NCBI RefSeq assembly: GCF_026151205.1
Contig: NC_087073.1
Span: 18,876,837-18,940,836, forward strand
Length of the DNA: 64,000 nucleotides
Source: Bolinopsis microptera
Taxonomy: Eukaryota > Ctenophora > Tentaculata > Lobata > Bolinopsidae
Direction: 5' to 3'
In this document: in pieces, positions 54,101 through 64,000 of the stretch
Layout of the letters: every line of letters starts with the position of its first letter
How positions within the stretch are numbered: position 1 is the stretch's first letter
Translations under genes and position numbers: made by a program
Notes under the pieces: generated by a model
Told to the model about the DNA's origin: nothing
Databases searched by the model: none
What the model saw: the letters and a program-made list of their open reading frames with translations, nothing else

Positions 54101-56974
54101 CATTGGCATTGGAGGGTCTCAGATTATCCTTTTCATTAAAACGTTCAATTTTAAATTATTGTCATTACAGAAGCAGCCGATACGCTTTAACAACAAAGAA
54201 TTCTAAAATATTCATATACCGAAACGCCAGATTCGCCTGATGGGCCACCGACAAGTATAACAATTATATAGTTACAACAGCAGCTGTGGGAGAGAATTAA
54301 GCAATCAAGATGATATGATGATGCAACAACTCTAGAGGTCGGGTAATATGAGATACTAATGCTAATGGAGCCGAGTCACATGCTTTCGTCTCCTTGTATC
54401 ACTAACCAGAGGCACGAGGCTGCTAGTTTGAAATGTTATACAGCACTAAGAAAAATTAACGATCAAAGATGTCAGCTGTAAATAATTAAAGTTATAAAAC
54501 TACCTATAGCTTTATCTACTAAATAGTTCGAATATTTGTGTTAGGATATTATCCTTTAATTTGCGATTGGGGAGGCGGATTATCGTTGTGAAGTACTGTA
54601 CTACTCACGAAGTACTGTACACGATGTTTTCAACCCACGAGTCAGAGAGCAAGCTCAACTGACGGCTCCCAAGGATGTCGTATGCACATGTGATCTGGTC
54701 AAGAATGTGGTTGGGCTGTGATTTTATCGACCATGAATACCAAGCATATAAGCAGATATTTGAATTGACTAGATTTCCACTGGTAAGCGATTCGGAAAAT
54801 CATGGGCCGGCATAGTGCCGGGGCGGGTATGATCCGCCAACCTCCGAGTTACATGCCTGGTGCTCTACCAATTGAGCTACCGGCCCTATTTAGCTCAGGA
54901 ATTTCTTGCACGCCTATCAGTAAGCATTCAGGATATTATCCTAACACAAAAAATACCTGCTGATCTGATTAAGGAACTTTAAAACGTTTGCGGAGTAAAA
55001 ACCTGCTGAACTGAGTAAGGAAAATTTATAAAACGTATGCAGTCACTGGTAAAAAATTCAGTCAAAACCGCGAAATTTCGGTCAAGGGGATGGCAGGAAA
55101 GCTCCTCTTCAAAAATGTTCCAAAATCTCTTTTTATATTCTGATGATTTTCCGTTCATCAAAGCTTTCCTTGGAAATAGAACTTTCAGTACCTCAATTTT
55201 GTCTTGCGCCATCCTCAGTGACCTTGTAACTGTAAGATGATCATTCAAGAAAAATTCAGTCAAAACATTTAAATTAGGGTCGCGGAGTAAAAACCTGCTG
55301 ATCAGAGTAAGGAACGCTGACGATCTGAGGATAGTCCACATTAGCAGCTACCAGTGCGTTATCTCCTCTCTGTCTGACGCACTGTGTAGTGGAACCTAGG
55401 TACTGGTAACTGGTCTCTGTGGGCAGTGAGTTGTATAGTCGGGATCTGATAGCAACCCACCCGTCACTGTACCACCCTCCTGCAATGGAGCCTGTTTAAA
55501 AGTGCACTATTTCTGTTAAAGAGTGCACTATTTCTGTTTAAAAGTGCACTATTTCTTAACCTCTACTCCAAAAGGTTCCTTGGTCGGATGTGTTTAATCT
55601 TAATCATCAGCATTTACATAAAGAGTTTGTAAACCTTGACAAGCGTCTTCGTCAGGGTACACACAGTCCAGCAACTGTTGTTCGCTCATGAACTTCAAAC
55701 TTCCCCCTGCCAGTAGTTGTATTGTTTATTGATACGCTACACATCGAGATATATTTAATTTCACATTTATTCGGGCACCAACCTTATTGCTGTTTTGACT
55801 CATCACAAACCCTATGTCCCGATATCATTTGGTGTTTTAGTTTCAATTTCCTATGAAGATCGCGGAGTTTAGCTAACCGTATATAGCATAGTGAGACTCC
55901 AAGACGGAGATTGCTGCAAAGGCCCAGCAACTTCCACAGACGCCTTGAAACTTGATCCCAGTTACCTGTTTTGTAATATTAGGATGCAGTGAAACTATCG
56001 GACTACGATGAATGGGGAGTGGGGACTTGCCTATGTCTGTTCACTGTGTCCATTCGTTATTTGAATTTCGATCAAACCGATTAACAATACAAATTTGGTG
56101 TTTACTTTAAAAAATAAGTCAAACCTTTCCTTTCTCCACCCAGTTAACTGAATCTGGGGCACCTTCTGAGCTAACACCGGCCTCCTCAGGAGCAAACATT
56201 CCTTCCTCCTCCGCCCTTCTCGTCATGTTCAAACCTGCACAACAAATTTGGATTGATATTTGAGTTTTATCAGAGTACAGTTAAACTCGGATTTGCAACG
56301 GAAATAGCGTTACATCGAGGCATCATAGTTTATTTTCGCGGTTAAAGGGTTAAGGGTATCTAGTTATGATCGGTCCCCAGAGTGCCCAGACCCCATTCCT
56401 TATTGTCCTGTCCTTGACCACAAGCTATAAATTACCTGGGGACCCAGACTTGAGTGTTCATAAACACACGATCGAAGATATGGCGGAGTAAACTTTAAAC
56501 ACATAATCATAATGTACAAGTCTGGTTTAATAACGGTACCGAAAAGGTTGACCTCCCACTCTGACTCAGAATAGTCTGCAAAGTCGTTGACATCTGCCTG
56601 GAAGTCTTTCTGTCCTTTGTTTGTTTCCTCTATTAGTGAGAACGTTTTCTTGAAGTTTGTAAATCTTGCTTTTTCCTCCTTCCTTTCTGATAATCACCAG
56701 CTTTAAGATTTCTATCAACATTTTAATACAAAGGTTTTTGTATAAATCCGATAAAAATGTCAGCTGTGAACTGCACAACATAAATAATATTATTGAACTT
56801 ACTCAGATCATTTACAGTATCCTCGATTGTCTCAATGGGTTCCCCATCCTCACCCACTCCCTCTGTTATAATAAAAGACGTGTACTTCTTCTGTCGGAAT
56901 TTAGCCCATGCCTTGTCGACATCCGACACACAAACAGACAAGCACACGGACAGCAGACAGAGTAATCGCAACAT
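51157..56974 (-). CDS. Secreted papain-family protease with EGF and ShKT tail (copy 1)
   Basis: Nine exons (minus strand, 5' first): 56803-56974, 56540-56686, 56125-56234, 55878-55965, 55635-55706, 55295-55491, 52431-52565, 51670-51852, 51157-51390; phases join, 445 residues. Signal peptide MLRLLCLLSVCLSVCVS; I29 propeptide (WAKFRQKKY, ARFTNFKKTFSLIEETN, VNDFADYSESEW); mature start APDSVNWVEKG. Catalytic residues are all present: Gln and Cys in FQGVCGSCWAF, His in NHAVVVVGY, Asn in IRNSWGTSWGEKG. MSEQQLLDC and AVAIGPVAVAM are cathepsin L/papain landmarks. The last exon adds an EGF module (CQSLTCLNRGVC...CFCPIGFEGDNC) and a six-Cys ShKT domain (ACVDVIKRCPKPASKKC...CGSCYN). A secreted endopeptidase, perhaps digestive, lysosomal or defensive. 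The acceptor of exon 8 (AACAAAAG) is weak. Confidence 0.9.
51921..52283. mobile_element. MITE, copy 1 (protease 1 intron)
   Basis: Inverted ends TATATCTCCACCGAAAGCAC and its complement (20 of 21 bases) bound a 363-bp element. Interior phrases AACTTCTTTCAAACTT, ATTTCTCCGTGAAAA and TTTTGTCGAGGTGCCTC recur in the copy at 62689-63234. Confidence 0.8.
53012..53987 (-). pseudogene. Rhodopsin-class GPCR gene broken by frameshifts
   Basis: Minus-strand DNA encodes a whole single-exon seven-helix receptor split over frames. An N-terminus with glycosylation sites (MLSANNSTNFAINQNGT) leads into helix 1, then a shift near 53848; NAIKLHRVVLVVMQHLAAC (helix 2); a shift near 53755; FPTIVSIIADRWVLGG and VLCCLQEHFASVCTAATVSL (helix 3 area); a shift near 53650; CLSISKSLTIKYTFRSRTW, the position of DRY. 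The last open frame (53012-53557 plus upstream codons) holds helices 5-7: LTICLALWFLILIASSIYLL, IITVVFTATSLVFSFLPYI, MTNFYIYSLTVQSFRDFL. Ligand unknown. At least three frame changes suggest a pseudogene, though consensus indels could also do this. It lies in the intron between protease exons 6 and 7. Confidence 0.7.
54815..54886 (-). tRNA. tRNA-Thr-like sequence, probably pseudogene or SINE head
   Basis: On the minus strand GGGCCGG opens an acceptor stem pairing with CCGGCAC (one mismatch). The D arm is GCTC-AATTGGTA-GAGC, a good A box. The anticodon stem CCAGG/CTCGG has a mismatch, and the loop CATGTAA puts TGT at 34-36 but A at position 33. The T stem GGCGG/CCGCC is intact but the loop ATCATAC departs from TTCRANY. 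So it folds roughly as tRNA-Thr(UGU) but lacks invariant bases. Confidence 0.45.
54950..55318. repeat. Repeated copies of the protease exon-6 donor
   Basis: ACCTGCTGATC-GAGTAAGGAA-like DNA, which on the minus strand is the end of exon 6 and its GT donor, occurs at about 54955, 55001 and 55295 (the real one). The two intronic copies keep CAGCAG followed by GT. AAAAATTCAGTCAAAAC also occurs twice (about 55052 and 55250). Confidence 0.65.
55500..55557. repeat. Short tandem repeat, three copies
   Basis: AGTGCACTATTTCTGTTAAA-like units of about 20-22 bp repeat three times in the intron between protease exons 5 and 6. Confidence 0.8.
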
Positions 56975-57688
56975 TTTATCGAACAGCCAAACGATCAGAG
57001 AACTGCTTACAGATAGTTTTAGTAAACTAATTACCAGGGTAGCAGGAAAAGGTAAATTTAATGTTGTTTTTGTTTACAAATGTGTGTCGGTGACAGTTGC
57101 TGCCACTTAATTGGTAGACAGCATGTGTCACTTTAGCTTTGTATGTACAGTGCATGCTTCTGTTGGTCATATTTTATGTAATGTTTGACTGTGTTGTTTG
57201 TTTAGAATCACGAATATTTTAGGAATGTTTAGTGAAATTAACTTAAATAGGCTCAATTATTAAAAATTAGTACAATTTATGAGTCTTTGAAGAAAACAAC
57301 AGTCAAATATTCAGGTTTTTTTAATTGACGCCATTTTTGTCGATTGTTAAGCTTTCAAACGCAATAGTACTCGACCGCCACTATTAACAAGTATACGTCA
57401 CTATTTGTTCAGTCTCTGCCTTTGAAGCAATCATGAAAACAAGCACCAGCTCAAGGTTAACATTGTTGTATTGTTAGCAAATATCATTAATGCGATGACC
57501 TGTCAGGAATTTAAAACTTTTAATTTCAACTATAGACTTTCGTGTTTGAGCTCAGTGAAATCATTCTGTAACGCTTAATAAACTCCATGCATCTAGTGTA
57601 AATTGACCACGATATTAAGCATTTCTGTTGTATCAGTTCCAACTTTCGTCTGATTTTATCATTAAATATTTTCTCCAACTTATCAGAT
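56975..57688. promoter_or_regulatory. Shared 5' region of the head-to-head protease genes
   Basis: The two protease start codons face away from each other across 714 bp, so this stretch must carry both upstream regions. No coding sequence seen. I could not pick a clear TATA box. TTATCAG ends two bases before the + strand ATG. Confidence 0.5.
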
Positions 57689-60600
57689 ATGTTAGTAAGA
57701 GTCGTTTTACTCGCTGTATTAGTCTACTCTTACTCTGCTGTTACTGTTTCTGAGGATGAGTATAAGGCAGAGTTCTATAAACTTACTCGGCGACTTCAGG
57801 TTTAAAAGTGAACGAATTAATCTATAATTTGAAATCTTACACATTTTTGAAAACAGACAAAAAGTCAGCTCACGGACAATTAACTAGCATCTCAATATTC
57901 TTACCTTTCAGTCCTCCAGCGACAGCCCTTATGGATCAGCAACCAAACGACTATCATCAGCTGCTAGATACGGCATATTCAGGACCCGATACTCTAAGGT
58001 AAGGCTCGGTCACGTGGTTAGCAGTTACCACACGTGGTCACAGCACACGTGGTCACAGCACACGTGGTCACGTGGTTAGCTCACGTGGTCACGTGGTCAC
58101 AGCACACGTGGTCACGTGGTTAGCACACGTGGTTATCACACGTGGTCACTAGTTGCTTAACTTTATCGATCTAGAATTTGGTGCTGATCTTATTTATGTC
58201 ACTTCTATAAATATTTGTATCATTCCAAATTATTCATTTCCTGATATCTATGGAGATTCTGGAAATTTTACATATTGCAGATAAAAGAGATAAACTCTGA
58301 GGGGCGTAGTTTTGAAGCTGTTTCTAATGAGTTTGCTATCATGAGTGACGAGGAACTGGAAATGTTTACTGGTATTTAATAGCATATCTGTATGAATGGT
58401 TTATTAAGTTTCTAGACTGAGAGAATATTTCCCTTAATTAAATTAACCATTTAAACCATTTAAACGCCAACAAGAGTAATATTCTGATTTGTTAAACATC
58501 AATATGTCCGGGTTGCAGGGTTAAACATATCATTCTACCGGCCCACTGAAGGATTATCAATGGGAGGGGCTGGTAGACTTGGTGCTGCTGCTGACCTTCC
58601 TCAATCTGTCAATTGGTACGAAAATGGTCAGTAACATTAAAATATCCGTAAATTTGTATTTAAAAGTATTTTTCATTCCCCCCCCCCCCCCCCCCCCCCC
58701 TTTTTTTAATTGAAACATGCTGCATGGTTCCACCCAGCTCAAGGTTTTTGTTTACAGGTAATGTAACGGAGACGAAAGCGCAGGGGTCCTGCGGAAGTTG
58801 TTGGGCGTTTGCTGCTGTTGCATCACTCGAGTCACACTACGCTATAAAAAGTAGCTTTTTAAACTAACGAGACTCTCAAACAAACCCACTGTAAAACTTT
58901 AATAACTGTTCAAATGTGTGCTCATCAATCCACCAGTACCATTACCAATGCCACACTGTTCACGTTCTCGTTTCAATATAAACTTTAAGTTAATTAGCTT
59001 TAAGTTAATTAACTTTAAGTTAATTAGCTCGTTTTGTGCAAGAAGTGTGACTTATCATAGCTCATAACGCATTTGGTTGGTGATTTGAGTACATTGCATC
59101 GAGTTGCATTGTATCACAATACCTTCATATAAGGGCTATATGAGACGCTTGACAGGTTATTTGAGAGGCTACAGATACTGAGGGTTGGGATCACGTGAAC
59201 CTCTATACTGGGTTTTCTCCTACACCGTGCACTTTTTGTTTCCCCAAAGAGGCCCGGTATAGACAATAAAGAGGTTTCACTGTATACTGTATCATATAAT
59301 ATATTGAGTCTGTTTCTCAGCGGGCACTCTCAAGACGCTTAGCGAACAACAACTCTTGGACTGTACCTACAGCGACTACGGGTATGACGGTTGTCAAGGA
59401 GGATGGATGGGGGACGCTTTCAAACAGATCAGGAATAAGTTGGGAAACAGGTCAGACATTTTAGATTTCAGTTTAGCGGGAATGTAACATAACGTGCTTA
59501 ATGTTGTACGTCTATAACGTCTCCATTCCCTGCCTAGTGACTACATTGCCAGACAATTTACAATTAGCATCATCTGGAATATTCTAATCAAATAATCTTG
59601 TCTTAGAGTTTTAGTCTGATCAACTAAGATGACCTCACAGAAACGACTCACACTCACTGTATTACCCTTTTAACAACCAGGCTTGCAACCTCCGAGACGT
59701 ACGGCTACACAGGTAAAGGTGGATCTGAGTGTGTAACCAACATCTTCACTAAGAGGGGCACCAAAGTTGTTAACGCTCTTGTTGCTGCTAATCTGGCTGT
59801 GACTTCCTACACTCAAGTTGAATTTAACGATAATGAGGTAACTTTGTTGTTGTTGTGGAGTGCTTATTTTAGTTGGCCACAATCCACATGCGACTGCTGC
59901 AGTATAAAACTATTCAATCAAATAATTTTGGAAACTTTATGCATAACGAATTAAGTATAGATAATGTATAATCATTGTAAAAAGGATATCTATGTTATAA
60001 CGAATGGTATGAAATTTAAACATGATTTGTGTGATGTTTCCCAGAAGGAAGCACCGTTCGAAAAGAATCTCGCACGTGCAGTTTCAATAGGACCAGTGAC
60101 AGTGGCTATCGAGGTTGTCAACGCCATGTACACCTACGGTCAAGGTGTTTACGATGAAAAGAACTGTAAAAACCAGGTGAAGTACATTTGTAATTTCTAT
60201 TTTCGATGTGTTACATCTTTGAAGATCTAGCTACTTTTTCTGCTATTCCATTTACGCTTCAAAGCATCTATGACTCCTTTAAAATTGAGGTATGTCAAGC
60301 ATGATAGAGGTCGTAATCTTTTAGAATTCTTGATCGGGTTTATTTCATCTGGGCTCTAATAGCAAGTAAAATACTCATCTTTATTCGTTAGTGATAAAAT
60401 ATTATTTTCATTTTATAACAAATCGTCTTTTAGGAATATTTGAAAATAGGTTTTGAAAGAGCATTTTCCGAGAAATCCATATTTACAATGTCACATATCT
60501 TTAAATAAGTTATAAGAATATAGAATTCATATTATCATGACTTGGTGTCTAATCAATAGAACTCGCGCCAAATATATTTCTGAAAGTCCACACGATGCCT

Positions 60601-62527
60601 CAGATGGGGCTGAGCAAGTGTACAAACCACACAGTCTTCTTGAACACACGACACGCAGGATTTTGAGAGTTTCTGAGATTTCAAGGGTTTAGAAGAAGTC
60701 GTCTCCACCCCCTCTTGTGTTGCAGCAGATCTTGTTCTCTTTCTTCCTATTTCTTCTTCGTCCGGTAGGATAAGTCTAAGGTTCGATCGTTTTATTGGAG
60801 TGTTGGCTCGCTGTTGTACAAGGTTAACACGTGATAGCTTTACATATGAAGGCAAGGGAGAAGCCACATCATCGGTTTCTCGTTCAACAGCATCAGTTCC
60901 TTGCTTTACCGGAGATTTCTTCAAACCAGCAGCAGCAGCTGTAAAGATGGTGTGCACATCAGTAATGTTTACATTGGAACAGGCGAGCAGATCAGGAGTT
61001 GAAACACACTTCTTCCTAACGCGGTCTTTTTCAGCTGGCTGGTCCTTCCATAACAGTTTCATGTTCACCACATTCTTATCTGCTGAGGACTTGCTCCGTG
61101 CAACAGCTGCTCGGCGCTTCTTTCCTGTTCTACGTAAAGTCGGGAGTGAAATCTTCATCTGTCCGGGAGCTTGAAGTTGAAAATGTAACAGCAGGTAGTT
61201 TAAAGAAAATTAATTAGAGCAAAGAACTGTGTGAGTTAGCAGAATACAAAGATGCAATATTGGATCACAATGTTTTCCCTTGTTTTATGTAGCGACCCCT
61301 CCACGCCCCAGTTTCACTAGGAGTAGGACCACGTGATAGGTCACCGATACAGCTTTGCAAGCAAACGAGGAAACACGCGGAAATACGAATCAAGAATCAG
61401 GGCTCCGTGTGGAGTGCAGGTTTACGGGTTGCACGTTAACTGGCTAATTAGACTTTTAATTAAAGTGCGTGAAGTAGAGGGAGGTTACCTTGAGGGTATA
61501 ACATAACGCTAATGTGTAATTGGATAATTATATCCTCTAATCATGTAGTCTTATTACTGTCACGCTGTGTTACTATATATTATGACTTATGTAGTAAGGA
61601 TTACTGAAGGATTTATTTCGCGACATTTTTCAGCTGTAAATTGTGAGTCTTACAGCCGAATGATTTTGAAATGTGGCGACCAAAGGGCTATTTTTTATAG
61701 TTCAGAAGAATTTTTATTAATGTTAATTGTCATCACGACCGAATATTCAGGTTAACCACGCTGTGACAGTTGTTGGGTATGACTCTGACGTTTTCGTGAT
61801 AAAGAATAGTTGGGGCTCAGGGTGGGGCGAAAAAGGGTATATTAAGTTTGACAGAAAAATCAGTAACCAGTGCTTTATTGGAGAGTATCCCGAATATCCT
61901 AACTTGAAGCTTACTGGAGAAGAAGAGGATAACTCTGAGGTGAGCACTGAGGCCGTGAGTTATTTGAACTGTTGTCATGACAACCTTGAGGTGGGCTGCT
62001 TGATCTAGTGCCTTAAAATTATATTTTCGATTCTGAGTTGTTGTTTTATTCTTATTTTCCAGGACGAAAATCCATGCGAACCAAATCCCTGCCAAAATCG
62101 TGGAAAGTGTCAAAAGATTAAAGAGGATGGTGTGTCAACGTATAAATGCAAATGCAACAAAAAGTTCATCGGTACATTTATTTCTTAGTTCCTCTATGTA
62201 AAATTTGTATTTTGTCGCATTTAATCGCATTTAAATTAAAAATTTCTATTTAAAATGGCTGATCATCATTTAGAATCCTTTGAATATTTACGTTTCATGA
62301 CTTGCATTTGGGGAAATGGCCGGTAAAAGTGGCATGGGATAACAGCTCCTAAAATCTTAAACTTGACAAAGAATTTTATTGCAGGATCACAGTGTCAAGA
62401 CAAAGTTGCTACTTGCAAAGACAAATCACGCCGATGTCCTACAAATAAGAATGATGACAGATGCCTTGCCAGAAGAAAATTTTATAATAAGAAATGCAAA
62501 CTTTCTTGTGGTTTCTGTTATTTGTGA
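57689..62527 (+). CDS. Secreted papain-family protease with EGF and ShKT tail (copy 2)
   Basis: Eleven exons: 57689-57799, 57912-57998, 58281-58371, 58519-58626, 58758-58850, 59321-59450, 59681-59837, 60045-60176, 61751-61939, 62063-62171, 62385-62527; phases join, 449 residues. Signal peptide MLVRVVLLAVLVYSYSAVTV; propeptide RYGIFRTRYSKI, SNEFAIMSDEELEMF; mature start LPQSVNWYENG. Catalytic Gln-Cys in QGSCGSCWAFA, His in VNHAVTVVGY, Asn in IKNSWGSGWGEKG. LSEQQLLDCTYS and DGCQGGWMGDAF are typical. EGF-like module (CEPNPCQNRGKCQ...CKCNKKFIGSQC) in exons 10-11, ShKT (ATCKDKSRRCP...CGFCYL) in exon 11. It shares architecture and several intron positions with copy 1 but splits the propeptide and the EGF/ShKT into more exons. 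Likely a secreted or lysosomal peptidase; substrate unknown. Confidence 0.92.
58012..58145. repeat. Minisatellite of CACGTG (E-box) units
   Basis: CACGTGGT followed by TAGC, CACAGCA or CACGTGG variants gives eleven CACGTG hexamers in about 135 bp, in intron 2 of the + strand protease. Confidence 0.95.
58981..59028. repeat. 16-bp tandem repeat, three copies
   Basis: CTTTAAGTTAATTAG or -AA is repeated three times in intron 5 of the + strand protease. The same intron holds a MITE remnant near 59197-59275 (GAACCTCTATACTGGG ... AAGAGGTTTCACTG). Confidence 0.85.
60553..61158 (-). CDS. Basic protein of unknown function, nested in protease intron 8
   Basis: 201 residues, single open exon, antisense to the protease. 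The N-terminus is strongly basic (KISLPTLRRTGKKRRAAVAR). The middle holds short acidic and Ser/Thr segments and proline-directed sites (KKSPVKQ, NTPIKRS) that look like kinase targets. The end is Cys-rich (SKSCVSCVQEDCVVCTLAQ) and closes with RHRVDFQKYIWREFY. I do not recognise the family. Composition suggests a nuclear, perhaps cell-cycle-regulated protein; that is inference. The ATG follows GGACAG directly, so this could be a trans-spliced gene or the last exon of a longer one. Length and composition argue against a chance frame. Confidence 0.65.
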   Translation of the reverse strand: MKISLPTLRRTGKKRRAAVARSKSSADKNVVNMKLLWKDQPAEKDRVRKKCVSTPDLLACSNVNITDVHTIFTAAAAGLKKSPVKQGTDAVERETDDVASPLPSYVKLSRVNLVQQRANTPIKRSNLRLILPDEEEIGRKRTRSAATQEGVETTSSKPLKSQKLSKSCVSCVQEDCVVCTLAQPHLRHRVDFQKYIWREFY

Positions 62528-62688
62528 TTTGAGTGTTTTAAGATTTATTAAATATGATGCATAACTTTAACTTGAACGTGTTTTTTATTCAACACTTTGT
62601 TTGTGAAACAATTTATATGATGTTTTCAAATGAATGAAAATATTTGGTAAAATTAAGTGAGTAATTACATATTGGCGCAGTTTAATTT

Positions 62689-63234
62689 TATATCTCCCGC
62701 GAAAGCACACTCCCCAAATTGCACGCATTGTAGTAACTTCTTTCAAACTTAGCTTCATGAATCGAGATCAAATCTTGCACTTATATAATATCTTGCACTT
62801 ATATAAATCACTTGGCGTTGGAATACTTTCGAAAGAGAATAACAAGCTTAAAATTGTAGGTTTACAACCTACCAGGACGCGCGCCAAGTTGGACTCGTAT
62901 ATGGAACAGATATTTTACGAGTATCACTATCACCCGTTAACAGTTAAGCTTAAACACGCTATTGTCTTATTTCTCCGTAAAAAATACAATAGCGTGAGCA
63001 GATTTTGTCGAGGTGCTTCAAGTTCAAAAGTAATCTTAAACGATTCCCCGTTCAATTTTGAACAGGCGCTCAGCCTGTCATTTCGCCTAATCTCTATCGA
63101 TTATGAACATAAATATAATAGCCTGGGGTCCCCAGGTAACACTTCAACTTAGTGTAAAATAAATGATAAAGCAAATTATAAAACTATTTGATACGTATCA
63201 AATTGGATGTGCTTTCTGCTTTCGTGAGAGATAT
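62689..63234. mobile_element. MITE, copy 2 (downstream of protease 2)
   Basis: Left end TATATCTCCCGCGAAAGCAC and right end TGTGCTTTCTGCTTTCGTGA correspond to the ends of the copy at 51921-52283. This copy is longer and holds the dispersed repeat also seen at 4287-4371, plus a small CTTGCACTTATATAA duplication near 62775-62804. Confidence 0.75.
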
Positions 63235-64000
63235 TAATCGCGCGCCTTCAGCCTTACATATTTTGTATTTATGATTTAGACAATTCAGACTTTGGTTGCT
63301 TTATTCAATTTTTTTAGTGCCATCAGCACTTTTATGTTTTACTCTTATACAAGGAAATGTTTTTGGCTCAGTACATTTTATGCTATTTCAAATTATTTCG
63401 GAAAGCTCTGCATTCTATTTTGTATTTGTTGTACTTAAACGTTGTACTTTGTAACTTTGCTCTAACCAGTGCAGCTCTTACTAATTCGCTCGCCCAAAAA
63501 TTTCGGCTCTTACTAATACTAATTCGCTCGCCCAAAAATTTCACGTGACTTTGGTGCCCTCTCGCGCTTGCACAATAAAAGGGGGAATTTTGTAGCGCGA
63601 TGCGTTACTGTGCCACGCCGCGCAATCAGTTATGCTTCTCGCAACGCTAGATCGGCGAAATGCTAAGCCATAAGTTAAGCTAAAAGCGAACACAGAGAGG
63701 GAAATTAAAATTAAATTAGAATCAAATTAAAATAAAATTAGCAAGCTATGTTATATGTACTGTAACCACACGCTACTAAATGACAATGTGTACGCAGCAC
63801 GGCCAAGAGGGCTTTGGTTAATGCAACTAAGCTACAATACATTTATGATTTACCTACGGACCTTGTATCACGTTGCGACCCCCACGGTCGTTTCACTATG
63901 GTGGGGGAGCCGCGCACTTCGTGCGCGGCGGGTCATACAACGTATGACAATACGGACCCAGGCTATCATGTTCATTGTTCATAAACAATAGAAATTCGGC
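63235..64000. other. Terminal intergenic DNA, hairpin-rich at the end
   Basis: No gene recognised. AATTCGCTCGCCCAAAAATTTC occurs twice (near 63482 and 63519). Three short perfect hairpins stand in a row: CCCCCAC/GTGGGGG (63879-63907), GCCGCGCAC/GTGCGCGGC (63909-63929) and GTCATAC/GTATGAC (63932-63948). Confidence 0.6.

Noticed and set aside
54979-55341. Minus frame of 120 codons with repeated VLTEFF
   Set aside because: It overlaps the true exon-6 donor region of the protease in another frame, and the internal repeat reflects the DNA duplication there.
60800-61174. Plus frame of 124 codons
   Set aside because: Antisense shadow of the 60553-61158 gene, which has the better start context and composition.

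Overview
The window is animal nuclear DNA: AT-rich, intron-bearing, with recognisable metazoan genes (TTC36, SNX4, MOGS, DDA1, a CDK2-like kinase, PUS7, CDC37, an SLC22 transporter, papain-family proteases carrying ShKT domains). ShKT tails, low GC, compact genes and splice-acceptor-like YAG sites just upstream of many start codons suggest a cnidarian, perhaps a hydrozoan. That placement is inference (about 0.6). Exon models were built by hand from GT/AG sites, reading phase and remembered family sequences; no search was run.

Layout. 1-4.3 kb: a hAT DNA transposon with an 8-bp target duplication, invaded by a TTAA-flanked element holding a motif array and a ~150-bp-arm hairpin. 4.9-27.2 kb: eight housekeeping or regulatory genes, all on + and 0.3-1.4 kb apart (TTC36, SNX4, a single-exon CXC-SAP-J-zinc protein, a C2H2 protein, MOGS, DDA1, CDK2-like, PUS7). 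27.2-50.7 kb: CDC37, 12 exons over 23.5 kb. Its introns hold a Tc1/mariner-type MITE, two TTAA foldback elements, a 5'-truncated LINE split by another foldback, a ~10-kb tandem satellite almost free of G on the + strand, and two complete antisense single-exon genes (a secreted pentraxin-like coiled-coil protein and an SLC22 transporter). 51.2-62.5 kb: two head-to-head paralogous secreted cysteine proteases (papain + EGF + ShKT). One intron of the first contains a frame-broken GPCR and a tRNA-like sequence; one intron of the second contains an antisense single-exon gene of unknown function. 62.5-64 kb: a MITE copy and hairpin-rich DNA, no gene seen.

How parts relate. CDC37 (kinase co-chaperone) lies near a CDK2-like kinase, a plausible client, but co-location is not evidence of co-function. 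The + strand gene train with YAG sites near each ATG is what spliced-leader trans-splicing would produce. Nested single-exon genes inside introns recur (pentraxin-like, SLC22, GPCR, unknown basic protein).

Most unusual: the G-free intronic satellite and its apparently corrupted left third, the G-capped TTAA foldback elements, the CXC-SAP-J-zinc-SAP protein, and the protease pair.
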